Assembly (NCBI RefSeq): GCF_051014445.1 | Contig: NC_135143.1 | Span: 1,860,001 to 1,924,000, forward strand | Reading direction: 5' to 3' | Length of the DNA stretch: 64,000 nucleotides | DNA from: Colletes latitarsis | Lineage: Eukaryota > Arthropoda > Insecta > Hymenoptera > Colletidae | Part shown: positions 22,000-35,330 of the stretch, in pieces | Layout of the letters: each line of letters begins with the position of its first letter | Numbering within the stretch: the first letter of the stretch is position 1 | Translations under genes and position numbers: made by a program | Notes under the pieces: generated by a model | The model's input: the letters and a program-made list of their open reading frames with translations, nothing else | What the model was told of the DNA's origin: nothing | Databases searched by the model: none

Positions 22000-23567
22000 A
22001 TTGTGTGGTACCACATTACTACGTGATTCAAACACGAAAAAACCCAGGATCTGGCCAACAAGTATGCGAAGAAGGTAAAATCATGAGCCATATGCGGGCA
22101 TAACCCAGGGAACCCAGACCTAACCGGTTTTATCCTCTAAAATATTCATCGAAACCAGGTTTAATTGTCTGTTTCAGTTCGCTACCACATTACTACGTGA
22201 TACAAGCCAAAGAAAACCAAGGATCTTGCCAACAAGTATGCGGAAAAGGCAAAATCATGAGCCAGATGCGGGCATAACCCAGACCTAACCCAGACCTAAC
22301 CGGTTTTATCCTGTAACATATTGATCCAAACCAGGTTTAACTGAATGTTACAATGTGGTACCACATTCCTACGTGATTCAAACACGAAAAAACCCAGGAT
22401 CTGGCCAACAAGTATGCGAAGAAGGCAAAATCATGAGCCAGATGCGGGCATAACCCAGACCTATCCCAGACCTAACCGGTGTTACCGACTAAAGTACTGA
22501 CCGAATCCAGGTTTAATTGACTGTTACTGTGTGTTACCACATTTCTACGTGACTCAAGCTCGAAAAACGCAGGATCTGGCCAACAAGTATGCGAAGAAGG
22601 CAAAATCATGAGCCAGGTGCGGGCATAACCCAGGCCTAACCCAGACCTAACCGGTTTTATCCTCTAAAATATTGATCGGAACCAGGTTTAATTGTCTGTC
22701 ACAGTATGCTACCACATTACTACGTGATACACACCAGAGAAAACCAAGGATCTGGCCAACAAGAATGCGGAGAAGGCAAAATCATGAGCCAGATGCGGGC
22801 ATAACCGGAACCTAACCCAGACCTAACCGGTTTTAGCCTGTAACATATTGATCCAAACCAGGTTTAATTGACTGTTACGATGTGGTACCACATTCCTACG
22901 TGATTCAAACCAGAGAGAACCAAGGATCTGTCCAACAAGAATGCGGAAAAGGCAAAATCATAAGCCAGAAGCGGGCATAACCCAGACCTAACCCAGACCT
23001 AACCGGTGTTATCCTCTAAAATATTGATCGAAACCAGGTTTAATTGACTGTTTGTATGTGGCACCACATTACTACGTGATGCAAGCCCGAAAAACCCAGG
23101 ATCTGGCCAACAAGTTTGCGAAGAAGGCAAAAGCATGAGCCAGATGCGGGCATAAACCTGGCCTAACCCAGACCTAACCGGTTTTATCCTATAAAATATT
23201 CATCGAAACCAGGTTTTGTTGACTGTTTCTGTGTGGTACCACATTCCTACGTGATTCAAGCCCGAAAAACCCAGGATCTGGCCAACAAGTTTGCGAAGAA
23301 GGCAAAGACATGAGCCAGATGCGGGCATAAACCTGGCCTAACCCAGACCTAACCGGTTTTATCCTATAAAATATTCATCGAAACCAGGTTTCATTGACTG
23401 CTACTGTGCTGTACCACATTACTACCTCACCCAAACTCGAAAAAACCCAGGATCTGGCCAACAAGTATGCGAAGAAGGCAAAATCATGAGCCTGATGCGG
23501 GCATAACCCAGACCTAACCGGTGTTATCCCCTAAAATATTGACCGAATCCAGGTTTAGTTGACTGTT
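22000..23567 (+). repeat. Nine-monomer unit (1,568 bp) inside A1, round 1
   Basis: TTCAGTTCGCT at 22173 recurs at 23741, and GTGTTACCACATTTC at 22531 recurs at 24099, both 1,568 bp apart. Nine 176-bp monomers would be 1,584 bp; the shortfall comes from one-unit heads and short A tracts. The second round ends at 24780. Confidence 0.85.
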
Positions 23568-24780
23568 ACTGTGTGGTACCACATTACTACGTGATTCAAA
23601 CACGAAAAAACCCAGGATCTGGCCAACAAGTATGCGAAGAAGGTAAAATCATGAGCCATATGCGGGCATAACCCAGGGAACCCAGACCTAACCGGTTTTA
23701 TCCTCTAAAATATTCATCGAAACCAGGTTTAATTGTCTGTTTCAGTTCGCTGCCACATTACTACGTGATACAAGCCAAAGAAAACCAAGGATCTTGCCAA
23801 CAAGTATGCGGAAAAGGCAAAATCATGAGCCAGATGCGGGCATAACCCAGACCTAACCCAGACCTAACCGGTTTTATCCTGTAACATATTGATCCAAACC
23901 AGGTTTAACTGAATGTTACAATGTGGTACCACATTCCTACGTGATTCAAACACGAAAAAACCCAGGATCTGGCCAACAAGTATGCGAAGAAGGCAAAATC
24001 ATGAGCCAGATGCGGGCATAACCCAGACCTATCCCAGACCTAACCGGTGTTACCGACTAAAGTACTGACCGAATCCAGGTTTAATTGACTGTTACTGTGT
24101 GTTACCACATTTCTACGTGACTCAAGCTCGAAAAACGCAGGATCTGGCCAACAAGTATGCGAAGAAGGCAAAATCATGAGCCAGGTGCGGGCATAACCCA
24201 GGCCTAACCCAGACCTAACCGGTTTTATCCTCTAAAATATTGATCGAAACCAGGTTTAATTGTCTGTCACAGTATGCTACCACATTACTACGTGATACAC
24301 ACCAGAGAAAACCAAGGATCTGGCCAACAAGAATGCGGAGAAGGCAAAATCATGAGCCAGATGCGGGCATAACCGGAACCTAACCCAGACCTAACCGGTT
24401 TTAGCCTGTAACATATTGATCCAAACCAGGTTTAATTGACTGTTACGATGTGGTACCACATTCCTACGTGATTCAAACCAGAGAAAACCAAGGATCTGTC
24501 CAACAAGAATGCGGAAAAGGCAAAATCATGAGCCAGAAGCGGGCATAACCCAGACCTAACCCAGACCTAACCGGTGTTATCCTCTAAAATATTGATCGAA
24601 ACCAGGTTTAATTGACTGTTTCTATGTGGCACCACATTACTACGTGATGCAAGCCCGAAAAACCCAGGATCTGGCCAACAAGTTTGCGAAGAAGGCAAAA
24701 GCATGAGCCAGATGCGGGCATAAACCTGGCCTAACCCAGACCTAACCGGTTTTATCCTATAAAATATTCATCGAAACCAG
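23568..24780 (+). repeat. Nine-monomer unit inside A1, round 2 (partial)
   Basis: It matches about 22000-23212. It stops at GTTTAATTGTCTG (24781), where round 1 has GTTTTGTTGACTG. Round 1 and round 2 share all the rare words, including CCGGAACC, AGAAGCGGGC and GTGATACACACCAG. Confidence 0.83.
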
Positions 24781-27756
24781 GTTTAATTGTCTGTTTCAGT
24801 ACGCTACCACATTACTACGTGATACAAACCGTAGAAAACCAATGATCTTGCCAACAAGGATGCGGAAAAGGCAAAATCTTGAGCCAGATGCGGGCATAGC
24901 CCAGACCTAACCCAGACCTAACAGGTTTTATCCTGTAACATATTGATCCAAACCAGGTTCATCTGACTGTTACAATGTGGTTCCGCATTCCTCCATGATT
25001 GAAACCCGAAAAAACCAAGGATCTGGCCAACAAGTATGCGAAGAAGGCAAAATCATGAGCCAGATGCGGGCATAACCCAGACCTAACCCAGACCTAACCG
25101 GTGTTATCCTCTAAAATATTGACCGAATCCAGGTTTAGTTGACTGTTACTGTGTGGTACCACATTCCTACGTGATTCAAACCCGAAAAAAACCCAGGATC
25201 TGGCCAACAAGTATGCGAAGAAGGCAAAATCATGAGACAGATGCGGGCATAAACCAGGCCTAACACAGACCTAACCGGTTTTATCCTCTAAAATACTGAC
25301 CGAATCCAGGTTTAATTGACTGTTTCTATGTGGTACCACATTAATACGTGATTCAAACCCGAAGAAACCCAGGATCTGGCCAACAAGAATGCGGAAAAGG
25401 CAAAATCATGAGCCAGATGCGGCCATAACCCAGACCTAACCCAGACCTAACCAGGGTTACCGACTAAAATACTGACCGAAACCAGGTTTAATTGACTGTT
25501 TCTATGTGGTACCACATTACTACGTGATTCAAACCCGAAAAAACCCAGGATCTGGCCAACAGGAATGCGGAAAAGGCAAAATCATGAGCCAGATGCGGGC
25601 ATAAGCCAGACCTAACCGATGTTATCCTCTAAAACATTGACCGAATCCAGTTTTAATTGACTGTTACTGTGTGGTATCGCATTACTATGTGATTCAAACA
25701 CGAAAAAACCCAGGATCTGGCCAACAAGTATGCGAAGAAAGCAAAATCATGAGTCAAATGCGGGCATAACCCAGGCAACCCAGACCTAACCGGTTTTATC
25801 CTCTAAAATATTCATCGAAACCAGGTTTAATTGTCTGCTTCAGTACGCTACCACATTACTACGTGATACAAACCGTAGAAAACCAATGATCTTGCCAACA
25901 AGGATGCGGAAAAGGCAAAATCATGAGCCAGATGCGGGCATAACCCAGACCTAACCCAGACCTAACCGGTTTTATCCTGTAACATATTGATACAAACCGG
26001 GTTTAATTGATTGTTACAATGTGGTACCACATTGCTACTTGATTCAAACACGAAAAAACCCAGGATCTGGCCAACAAGTATGCGAAGAAGGCAAAATCAT
26101 GAGCCAGATGCGGACATAACCCAGACCTAACCCAGACCTAACCTGTGTTACCGACTGAAATACTTCCGAATCCAGGTTTAATTGTCTGTTACTGTGTGGT
26201 ACCACATTACTACTTGACTCAAGCTCGAAAAAACCCAGGATCTGGCAAACAAGTATGCGAAGAAGGCAAAATCATGAGCCCGATGCGGCCATAAAACAGA
26301 CATAACCCAGACCTAACCGGTGTTACCGACTACAATACTGACCGAATTCAGGTTTAATTTACTGTTACTGTGTGGTACCACATTACTACGGGATCCAAAC
26401 CCGAGAAAGCCATGGATCTGGCCAACAAGTATGCGAAGAAGGCAAAATCATGAGCCAGATGCGGCCATAAAACAGACATAACCCAGACCTAACCGGTGTT
26501 ACCGACTACAATACTGACCGAATCCAGGTTTAATTGACTGTTACTGTGTTGTACCACATTACTACGTGACTCAAGCTCGAGAAAACCCAGGATCTGGCAA
26601 ACAAGTATGCGAAGAAGGCAAAATCATGAGCCAGATGCGGGCATAACCCAGACCTAACCCAGACCTAACCGGTGTTATCCTCTAAAATATTGACCGAATC
26701 CAGGTTTAATTGACTGTTACTGTGTGGTACCACATTACTACGTGACTCAAGCTCGAGAAAACCCAGGATATGGCCAACAAGTATGCGAAGAAGGCGAAAT
26801 CATGAGCCACATGCGGGCATATCCCAGACCTAAACCAGACCTAACCGGCGTTATCCTATAAAATATTGATTGAAACCAGGTTTAATTGACTGTTTCTATG
26901 TGGTACCACATTACTACGTGATTCAAACCCGAAAAAACCCAGGATCTGGTCAACAAGTATGCGAAGAAGGCAAAATCATGAGCCAGATGCGGGCATAAAC
27001 CAGGCCTAACACAGACCTAACCGGTTTTATCCCCTAAAATACTGACCGAATCCAGGTTTAATTGACTGTTACTGTGTGGTACCACATTACTACGTGATTC
27101 AAACCCGAAGAAACCCAGGTCCTGGCCAACAAGTATGCGAAGAAGGCAAAATCATGAGCCCGATGCTGGCATAACCAAGACCTAACCCAGACCTAACCGG
27201 TGTTACCGACTAAAATGCAGACCGGATCCAGGTTTAATTGACTGTTACTGTGTGGTACCACATTACTACGCGATTCAAACCAGAAAAAACCCAGGATCTG
27301 GCCAACAAGTATACGAAGAAGGTAAACTCATTAGCCAGGTGGGGGCATAACCCTGACCTAACCCAGACATAACCGGTGATACCGACTAAAATACTGACCG
27401 AATCCTGGTTTAATTGACTGTTACTGTGTGGTACCACATTACTACGTGATTCAAACCCGAAAAAACCCAGGATCTGGCCAACAAGTATGCGAAGAAGGCA
27501 AAATCATGAGCCCGATGCGGCCATAACCCAGACATAACCCAGACCTAACCGGTGTTACCGACTAAAATACTGACCGAATCCAGGTTTAATTGACTGTTAC
27601 TGTGTGGTACCACATTACTACGTGACTCAAGCTCCAGAAATCCCAGGATATGGCCAACAAGTATGCGAAGAAGGCGAAATCATGAGCCACATGCGGGCAT
27701 ATCCCAGACCTAACCCAGACCTAACCGGCGTTATCCTATAAAATATTGATTGGAAC
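24781..27756 (+). repeat. Large duplicated block B, copy B1 (about 2.98 kb)
   Basis: It recurs at 31949-34757. Landmarks: ATCTGACTGTTAC at 24961/32129, GTGGTATCGC at 25671/32839 and CCGAGAAAGCC at 26401/33569, all 7,168 bp apart, then the segment 27234/34226 at 6,992 bp. The change of 176 bp shows that one monomer, near 26480-26660, is present here and absent from B2. B1 also contains ACATGCGGGCATATCC twice, at 26809 and 27689, 880 bp (five monomers) apart. Confidence 0.9.
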
Positions 27757-30700
27757 CAGGTTTAATTGTCTGTTTCTGTACGCTACCACATTACTACGTG
27801 ATACAAACCGTAGAAAACCAAGGATCTTGCCAACAAGGATGCGGAAAAGGCAAAATCATGAGCCAGATGCGGGCATAACCCAGACCTAACCCAGACCTAA
27901 CCGGTTTTATCCTGTAACATATTGATCCAAACCGGGTTTAATTGACTGTTACAATGTGGTACCACATTACTACTTGATTCAAACACGAAAAAACCCAGGA
28001 TCTGGCCAACAAGTATGCGAAGAAGGCAAAATCATGAGCCAGATGCGGGCATAACCCAGACCTAACCCAGACCTAACCTGTGTTATCGACTAAAATACTT
28101 CCGAATACAGGTTTAATTGTCTGTTACTGTGTGGTACCACATTACTACGCGATTCAAACCAGAAAAAACGCAGGATCTGGCCAACAAGTATGCGAAGAAG
28201 GTAAACTCATTAGCCAGATGGGGGCATAACCCTGACCTAACCCAGATATAACCGGTGATACCGACTAAAATACTGACCGAATCCTCGTTTAATTGACTGT
28301 TACTGTGTGGTACCACGTTACTACGTGATTCAAACCCGAAAAAACCCAGGATCTGGCCAACAAGTATGCGAAGAAGCCAAAATCATGAGCCCGATGCGGC
28401 CATAACCCAGACATAGCCCAGACCTAACCGGTGTTACCGACTAAAATACTGTCCGAATCCAGGTTTAATTGACTGTTACTGTGTGGTACCACATTACTAC
28501 GTGAGCCAAACCCGAAAAAACCCTGGATCTGGCCAACAAGTATGCGAAGAAGGCAAAATCATGAGCAAGATGCGGGCATAACCCAGACCTAACCCAGACC
28601 TAATCGGTTTTATCCTATAAAATATTCATCGAAACCAGTTTTAATTGACTGTTATTGTGTGGTACCACATTACTACGTGATTCAAACACGAAAAAACCCA
28701 GGATCTGGCCAACAAGTATGCGAAGAAGGTAAAATCATGAGCCATATGCGGGCATAACCCAGGGAACCCAGACCTAACCGGTTTTATCCTCTAAAATATT
28801 CATCGAAACCAGGTTTAATTGTCTGTTTCAGTTCGCTACCACATTACTACGTGATACAAGCCAAAGAAAACCAAGGATCTTGCCAACAAGTATGCGGAAA
28901 AGGCAAAATCATGAGCCAGATGCGGGCATAACCCAGACCTAACCCAGACCTAACCGGTTTTATCCTGTAACATATTGATCCAAACCAGGTTTAACTGAAT
29001 GTTACAATGTGGTACCACATTCCTACGTGATTCAAACACGAAAAAACCCAGGATCTGGCCAACAAGTATGCGAAGAAGGCAAAATCATGAGCCAGATGCG
29101 GGCATAACCCAGACCTATCCCAGACCTAACCGGTGTTACCGACTAAAGTACTGACCGAATCCAGGTTTAATTGACTGTTACTGTGTGTTACCACATTTCT
29201 ACGTGACTCAAGCTCGAAAAACGCAGGATCTGGCCAACAAGTATGCGAAGAAGGCAAAATCATGAGCCAGGTGCGGGCATAACCCAGGCCTAACCCAGAC
29301 CTAACCGGTTTTATCCTCTAAAATATTGATCGAAACCAGGTTTAATTGTCTGTCACAGTATGCTACCACATTACTACGTGATACACACCAGAGAAAACCA
29401 AGGATCTGGCCAACAAGAATGCGGAGAAGGCAAAATCATGAGCCAGATGCGGGCATAACCGGAACCTAACCCAGACCTAACCGGTTTTAGCCTGTAACAT
29501 ATTGATCCAAACCAGGTTTAATTGACTGTTACGATGTGGTACCACATTCCTACGTGATTCAAACCAGAGAAAACCAAGGATCTGTCCAACAAGAATGCGG
29601 AAAAGGCAAAATCATGAGCCAGAAGCGGGCATAACCCAGACCTAACCCAGACCTAACCGGTGTTATCCTCTAAAATATTGATCGAAACCAGGATTAATTG
29701 ACTGTTTGTATGTGGCACCACATTACTACGTGATGCAAGCCCGAAAAACCCAGGATCTGGCCAACAAGTTTGCGAAGAAGGCAAAAGCATGAGCCAGATG
29801 CGGGCATAAACCTGGCCTAACCCAGACCTAACCGGTTTTATCCTATAAAATATTCATCGAAACCAGGTTTTGTTGACTGTTTCTGTGTGGTACCACATTC
29901 CTACGTGATTCAAGCCCGAAAAACCCAGGATCTGGCCAACAAGTTTGCGAAGAAGGCAAAGACATGAGCCAGATGCGGGCATAAACCTGGCCTAACCCAG
30001 ACCTAACCGGTTTTATCCTATAAAATATTCATCGAAACCAGGTTTAATTGACTGCTACTGTGCTGTACCACATTACTACCTCACCCAAACTCGAAAAAAC
30101 CCAGGATCTGGCCAACAAGTATGCGAAGAAGGCAAAATCATGAGCCTGATGCGGGCATAACCCAGACCTAACCGGTGTTATCCTCTAAAATATTGACCGA
30201 ATCCAGGTTTAGTTGACTGTTACTGTGTGGTACCACATTACTACGTGATTCAAACACGAAAAAACCCAGGATCTGGCCAACAAGTATGCGAAGAAGGTAA
30301 AATCATGAGCCATATGCGGGCATAACCCAGGGAACCCAGACCTAACCGGTTTTATCCTCTAAAATATTCATCGAAACCAGGTTTAATTGTCTGTTTCAGT
30401 TCGCTGCCACATTACTACGTGATACAAGCCAAAGAAAACCAAGGATCTTGCCAACAAGTATGCGGAAAAGGCAAAATCATGAGCCAGATGCGGGCATAAC
30501 CCAGACCTAACCCAGACCTAACCGGTTTTATCCTGTAACATATTGATCCAAACCAGGTTTAACTGAATGTTACAATGTGGTACCACATTCCTACGTGATT
30601 CAAACACGAAAAAACCCAGGATCTGGCCAACAAGTATGCGAAGAAGGCAAAATCATGAGCCAGATGCGGGCATAACCCAGACCTATCCCAGACCTAACCG

Positions 30701-31434
30701 GTGTTACCGACTAAAGTACTGACCGAATGCAGGTTTAATTGACTGTTACTGTGTGTTACCACATTTCTACGTGACTCAAGCTCGAAAAACGCAGGATCTG
30801 GCCAACAAGTATGCGAAGAAGGCAAAATCATGAGCCAGGTGCGGGCATAACCCAGGCCTAACCCAGACCTAACCGGTTTTATCCTCTAAAATATTGATCG
30901 AAACCAGGTTTAATTGTCTGTCACAGTATGCTACCACATTACTACGTGATACACACCAGAGAAAACCAAGGATCTGGCCAACAAGAATGCGGAGAAGGCA
31001 AAATCATGAGCCAGATGCGGGCATAACCGGAACCTAACCCAGACCTAACCGGTTTTAGCCTGTAACATATTGATCCAAACCAGGTTTAATTGACTGTTAC
31101 GATGTGGTACCACATTCCTACGTGATTCAAACCAGAGAAAACCAAGGATCTGTCCAACAAGAATGCGGAAAAGGCAAAATCATGAGCCAGAAGCGGGCAT
31201 AACCCAGACCTAACCCAGACCTAACCGGTGTTATCCTCTAAAATATTGATCGAAACCAGGTTTAATTGACTGTTTCTATGTGGCACCACATTACTACGTG
31301 ATGCAAGCCCGAAAAACCCAGGATCTGGCCAACAAGTTTGCGAAGAAGGCAAAAGCATGAGCCAGATGCGGGCATAAACCTGGCCTAACCCAGACCTAAC
31401 CGGTTTTATCCTATAAAATATTCATCGAAACCAG
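27757..31434 (+). repeat. Large duplicated block A, copy A2
   Basis: Partner of 21103-24780, with the evidence given there. The left edge is clear: just before it the switch reads ATATTGATTGGAACC (B1 end), whereas A1 is preceded by ATATTCATCGAAACC. The right edge is where A2 continues into the GGTTTTGTTGACTG monomer that A1 leaves for block B. Confidence 0.9.
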
Positions 31435-31948
31435 GTTTTGTTGACTGTTTCTGTGTGGTACCACATTCCTACGTGATTCAAGCCCGAAAAACCCAGGATC
31501 TGGCCAACAAGTTTGCGAAGAAGGCAAAGACATGAGCCAGATGCGGGCATAAACCTGGCCTAACCCAGACCTAACCGGTTTTATCCTATAAAATATTCAT
31601 CGAAACCAGGTTTAATTGACTGCTACTGTGCGGTACCACATTACTACGTCACCCAAACTCGAAAAAACCCAGGATCTGGCCAACAAGTATGCGAAGAAGG
31701 CAAAATCATGAGCCTGATGCGGGCATAACCCAGACCTAACCGGTGTTATCCTCTAAAATATTGACCGAATCCAGGTTTAGTTGACTGTTACTGTGTGGTA
31801 CCACATTACTATGTGATTCAAACACGAAAAAACCCAGGATCTGGCCAACAAGTATGCGAAGAAGGCAAAATCATGAGTCACATGCGGGCATAACCCAGGC
31901 AACCCAGACCTAACCGGTTTTATCCTCTAAAATATTCATCGAAACCAG
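31435..31948 (+). repeat. Linker of about three monomers between A2 and B2
   Basis: The stretch continues the nine-monomer order of A beyond where A1 stops (GGTTTTGTTGACTG, then GCGGTACCAC with CGTCACCCAAACTCG, then GAGCCTGATGCGGGC). It is about 514 bp, which accounts for the difference between the A offset (6,654) and the B offset (7,168). It resembles 23213-23700. Confidence 0.82.
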
Positions 31949-34757
31949 GTTTAATTGTCTGTTTCAGTACGCTACCACATTACTACGTGATACAAACCGT
32001 AGAAAACCAATGATCTTGCCAACAAGGATGCGGAAAAGGCAAAATCTTGAGCCAGATGCGGGCATAGCCCAGACCTAACCCAGACCTAACAGGTTTTATC
32101 CTGTAACATATTGATCCAAACCAGGTTCATCTGACTGTTACAATGTGGTTCCGCATTCCTCCATGATTGAAACCCGAAAAAACCAAGGATCTGGCCAACA
32201 AGTATGCGAAGAAGGCAAAATCATGAGCCAGATGCGGGCATAACCCAGACCTAACCCAGACCTAACCGGTGTTATCCTCTAAAATATTGACCGAATCCAG
32301 GTTTAGTTGACTGTTACTGTGTGGTACCACATTCCTACGTGATTCAAACCCGAAAAAAACCCAGGATCTGGCCAACAAGTATGCGAAGAAGGCAAAATCA
32401 TGAGACAGATGCGGGCATAAACCAGGCCTAACACAGACCAAACCGGTTTTATCCTCTAAAATACTGACCGAATCCAGGTTTAATTGACTGTTTCTATGTG
32501 GTACCACATTAATACGTGATTCAAACCCGAAGAAACCCAGGATCTGGCCAACAAGAATGCGGAAAAGGCAAAATCATGAGCCAGATGCGGCCATAACCCA
32601 GACCTAACCCAGACCTAACCAGGGTTACCGACTAAAATACTGACCGAAACCAGGTTTAATTGACTGTTTCTATGTGGTACCACATTACTACGTGATTCAA
32701 ACCCGAAAAAACCCAGGATCTGGCCAACAGGAATGCGGAAAAGGCAAAATCATGAGCCAGATGCGGGCATAAGCCAGACCTAACCGATGTTATCCTCTAA
32801 AACATTGACGGAATCCAGTTTTAATTGACTGTTACTGTGTGGTATCGCATTACTATGTGATTCAAACACGAAAAAACCCAGGATCTGGCCAACAAGTATG
32901 CGAAGAAAGCAAAATCATGAGTCAAATGCGGGCATAACCCAGGCAACCCAGACCTAACCGGTTTTATCCTCTAAAATATTCATCGAAACCAGGTTTAATT
33001 GTCTGCTTCAGTACGCTACCACATTACTACGTGATACAAACCGTAGAAAACCAATGATCTTGCCAACAAGGATGCGGAAAAGGCAAAATCATGAGCCAGA
33101 TGCGGGCATAACCCAGACCTAACCCAGACCTAACCGGTTTTATCCTGTAACATATTGATACAAACCGGGTTTAATTGATTGTTACAATGTGGTACCACAT
33201 TGCTACTTGATTCAAACACGAAAAAACCCATGATCTGGCCAACAAGTATGCGAAGAAGGCAAAATCATGAGCCAGATGCGGACATAACCCAGACCTAACC
33301 CAGACCTAACCTGTGTTACCGACTGAAATACTTCCGAATCCAGGTTTAATTGTCTGTTACTGTGTGGTACCACATTACTACTTGACTCAAGCTCGAAAAA
33401 ACCCAGGATCTGGCAAACAAGTATGCGAAGGAGGCAAAATCATGAGCCCGATGCGGCCATAAAACAGACATAACCCAGACCTAACCGGTGTTACCGACTA
33501 CAATACTGACCGAATTCAGGTTTAATTTACTGTTACTGTGTGGTACCACATTACTACGGGATCCAAACCCGAGAAAGCCATGGATCTGGCCAACAAGTAT
33601 GCGAAGAAGGCAAAATCATGAGCCAGATGCGGCCATAAAACAGACATAACCCAGACCTAACCGGTGTTATCCTCTAAAATATTGACCGAATCCAGGTTTA
33701 ATTGACTGTTACTGTGTGGTACCACATTACTACGTGACTCAAGCTCGAGAAAACCCAGGATATGGCCAACAAGTATGCGAAGAAGGCGAAATCATGAGCC
33801 ACATGCGGGCATATCCCAGACCTAACCCAGACCTAACCGGCGTTATCCTATAAAATATTGATTGAAACCAGGTTTAATTGACTGTTTCTATGTGGTACCA
33901 CATTACTACGTGATTCAAACCCGAAAAAACCCAGGATCTGGTCAACAAGTATGCGAAGAAGGCAAAATCATGAGCCAGATGCGGGCATAAACCAGGCCTA
34001 ACACAGACCTAACCGGTTTTATCCCCTAAAATACTGACCGAATCCAGGTTTAATTGACTGTTACTGTGTGGTACCACATTACTACGTGATTCAAACCCGA
34101 AGAAACCCAGGTCCTGGCCAACAAGTATGCGAAGAAGGCAAAATCATGAGCTCGATGCTGGCATAACCAAGACCTAACCCAGACCTAACCGGTGTTACCG
34201 ACTAAAATGCAGACCGGATCCAGGTTTAATTGACTGTTACTGTGTGGTACCACATTACTACGCGATTCAAACCAGAAAAAACCCAGGATCTGGCCAACAA
34301 GTATACGAAGAAGGTAAACTCATTAGCCAGGTGGGGGCATAACCCTGACCTAACCCAGACATAACCGGTGATACCGACTAAAATACTGACCGAATCCTGG
34401 TTTAATTGACTGTTACTGTGTGGTACCACATTACTACGTGATTCAAACCCGAAAAAACCCAGGATCTGGCCAACAAGTATGCGAAGAAGGCAAAATCATG
34501 AGCCCGATGCGGCCATAACCCAGACATAACCCAGACCTAACCGGTGTTACCGACTAAAATACTGACCGAATCCAGGTTTAATTGACTGTTACTGTGTGGT
34601 ACCACATTACTACGTGACTCAAGCTCCAGAAAACCCAGGATTTGGCCAACAAGTATGCGAAGAAGGCGAAATCATGAGCCACATGCGGGCATATCCCAGA
34701 CCTAACCCAGACCTAACCGGCGTTATCCTATAAAATATTGATTGAAACCAGGTTTAA
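31949..34757 (+). repeat. Large duplicated block B, copy B2, one monomer shorter
   Basis: Partner of 24781-27756. The shift from 7,168 to 6,992 bp occurs near 33660, where CCGGTGTTA passes to TCCTCTAAAATATTGACC; the B1 copy first runs through GACTACAATACTG and a further monomer. Private substitutions include 32436 (CAGACCAAACC), 32814 (GACGG), 33229 (CCCATGATC) and 34150 (AGCTCGATG). The ACATGCGGGC pair is at 33801 and 34681, again 880 bp apart. Confidence 0.9.
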
Positions 34758-35330
34758 TTGACTGTTTCTATGTGGTACCACATTACTACGTGATTCAAAC
34801 CCGAAAAAACCCAGGATCTGGTCAACAAGTATGCGAAGAAGGCAAAATCATGAGCCAGATGCGGGCATAAACCAGGCCTAACACAGACCTAACAGGTTTT
34901 ATCCCCTAAAATACTGACCGAATCCAGGTTTAATTGACTGTTACTGTGTGGTACCACATTACTACGTGATTCAAACCCGAAGAAACCCAGGTCCTGGCCA
35001 ACAAGTATGCGAAGAAGGCAAAATCATGAGCCCGATGCTGGCATAACCCAGACCTAACCCAGACCTAACCGGTGTTACCGACTAAAATGCTGACCGAATC
35101 CAGGTTTAATTGACTGTTACTGTGTGGTACCACATTACTACGCGATTCAAACCAGAAAATACCCAGGATCTGGCCAACAAGTATACGAAGAAGGTAAACT
35201 CATTAGCCAGATGGGGGCATAACCCTGACCTAACCCAGACATAACCGGTGATACCGACTAAAATACTGACCGAATCCTGGTTTAATTGACTGTTACTGTG
35301 TGGTACCACATTACTACGTGATTCAAACAC
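34226..35330 (+). repeat. Five-monomer repeat (880 bp)
   Basis: The variant run 34226-34429 recurs at 35106-35330, 880 bp later, exactly five 176-bp monomers. The five-monomer order is GGTAAACTCATTAGCC type, CCCGATGCGGCC type, ACATGCGGGCATATCC type, CCAGGCCTAACACAG type, GCCCGATGCTGGC type. In block B1 the ACATGCGGG type is also present twice at 880 bp. The array is more repetitive here than in B1, so a five-monomer turn was added after or during duplication. Confidence 0.82.

Larger units (their letters stand above)
21103..24780 (+). repeat. Large duplicated block A, copy A1 (about 3.68 kb)
   Basis: This block of about 21 monomers recurs at 27757-31434 at a constant offset of 6,654 bp. Landmarks: TCTGTACGCT at 21121 and 27775, the segment 21459/28113, GTGTTACC at 22531/29185, TTTGTATGTGGC at 23051/29705, CTGTGCTGTACC at 23404/30058, and GTGTTACC at 24099/30753. 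I noted about ten single-base differences, for example at 21765, 22679, 22917, 23034 and 23530, and no length change. It contains two rounds of a nine-monomer unit 1,568 bp apart. Confidence 0.9.
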
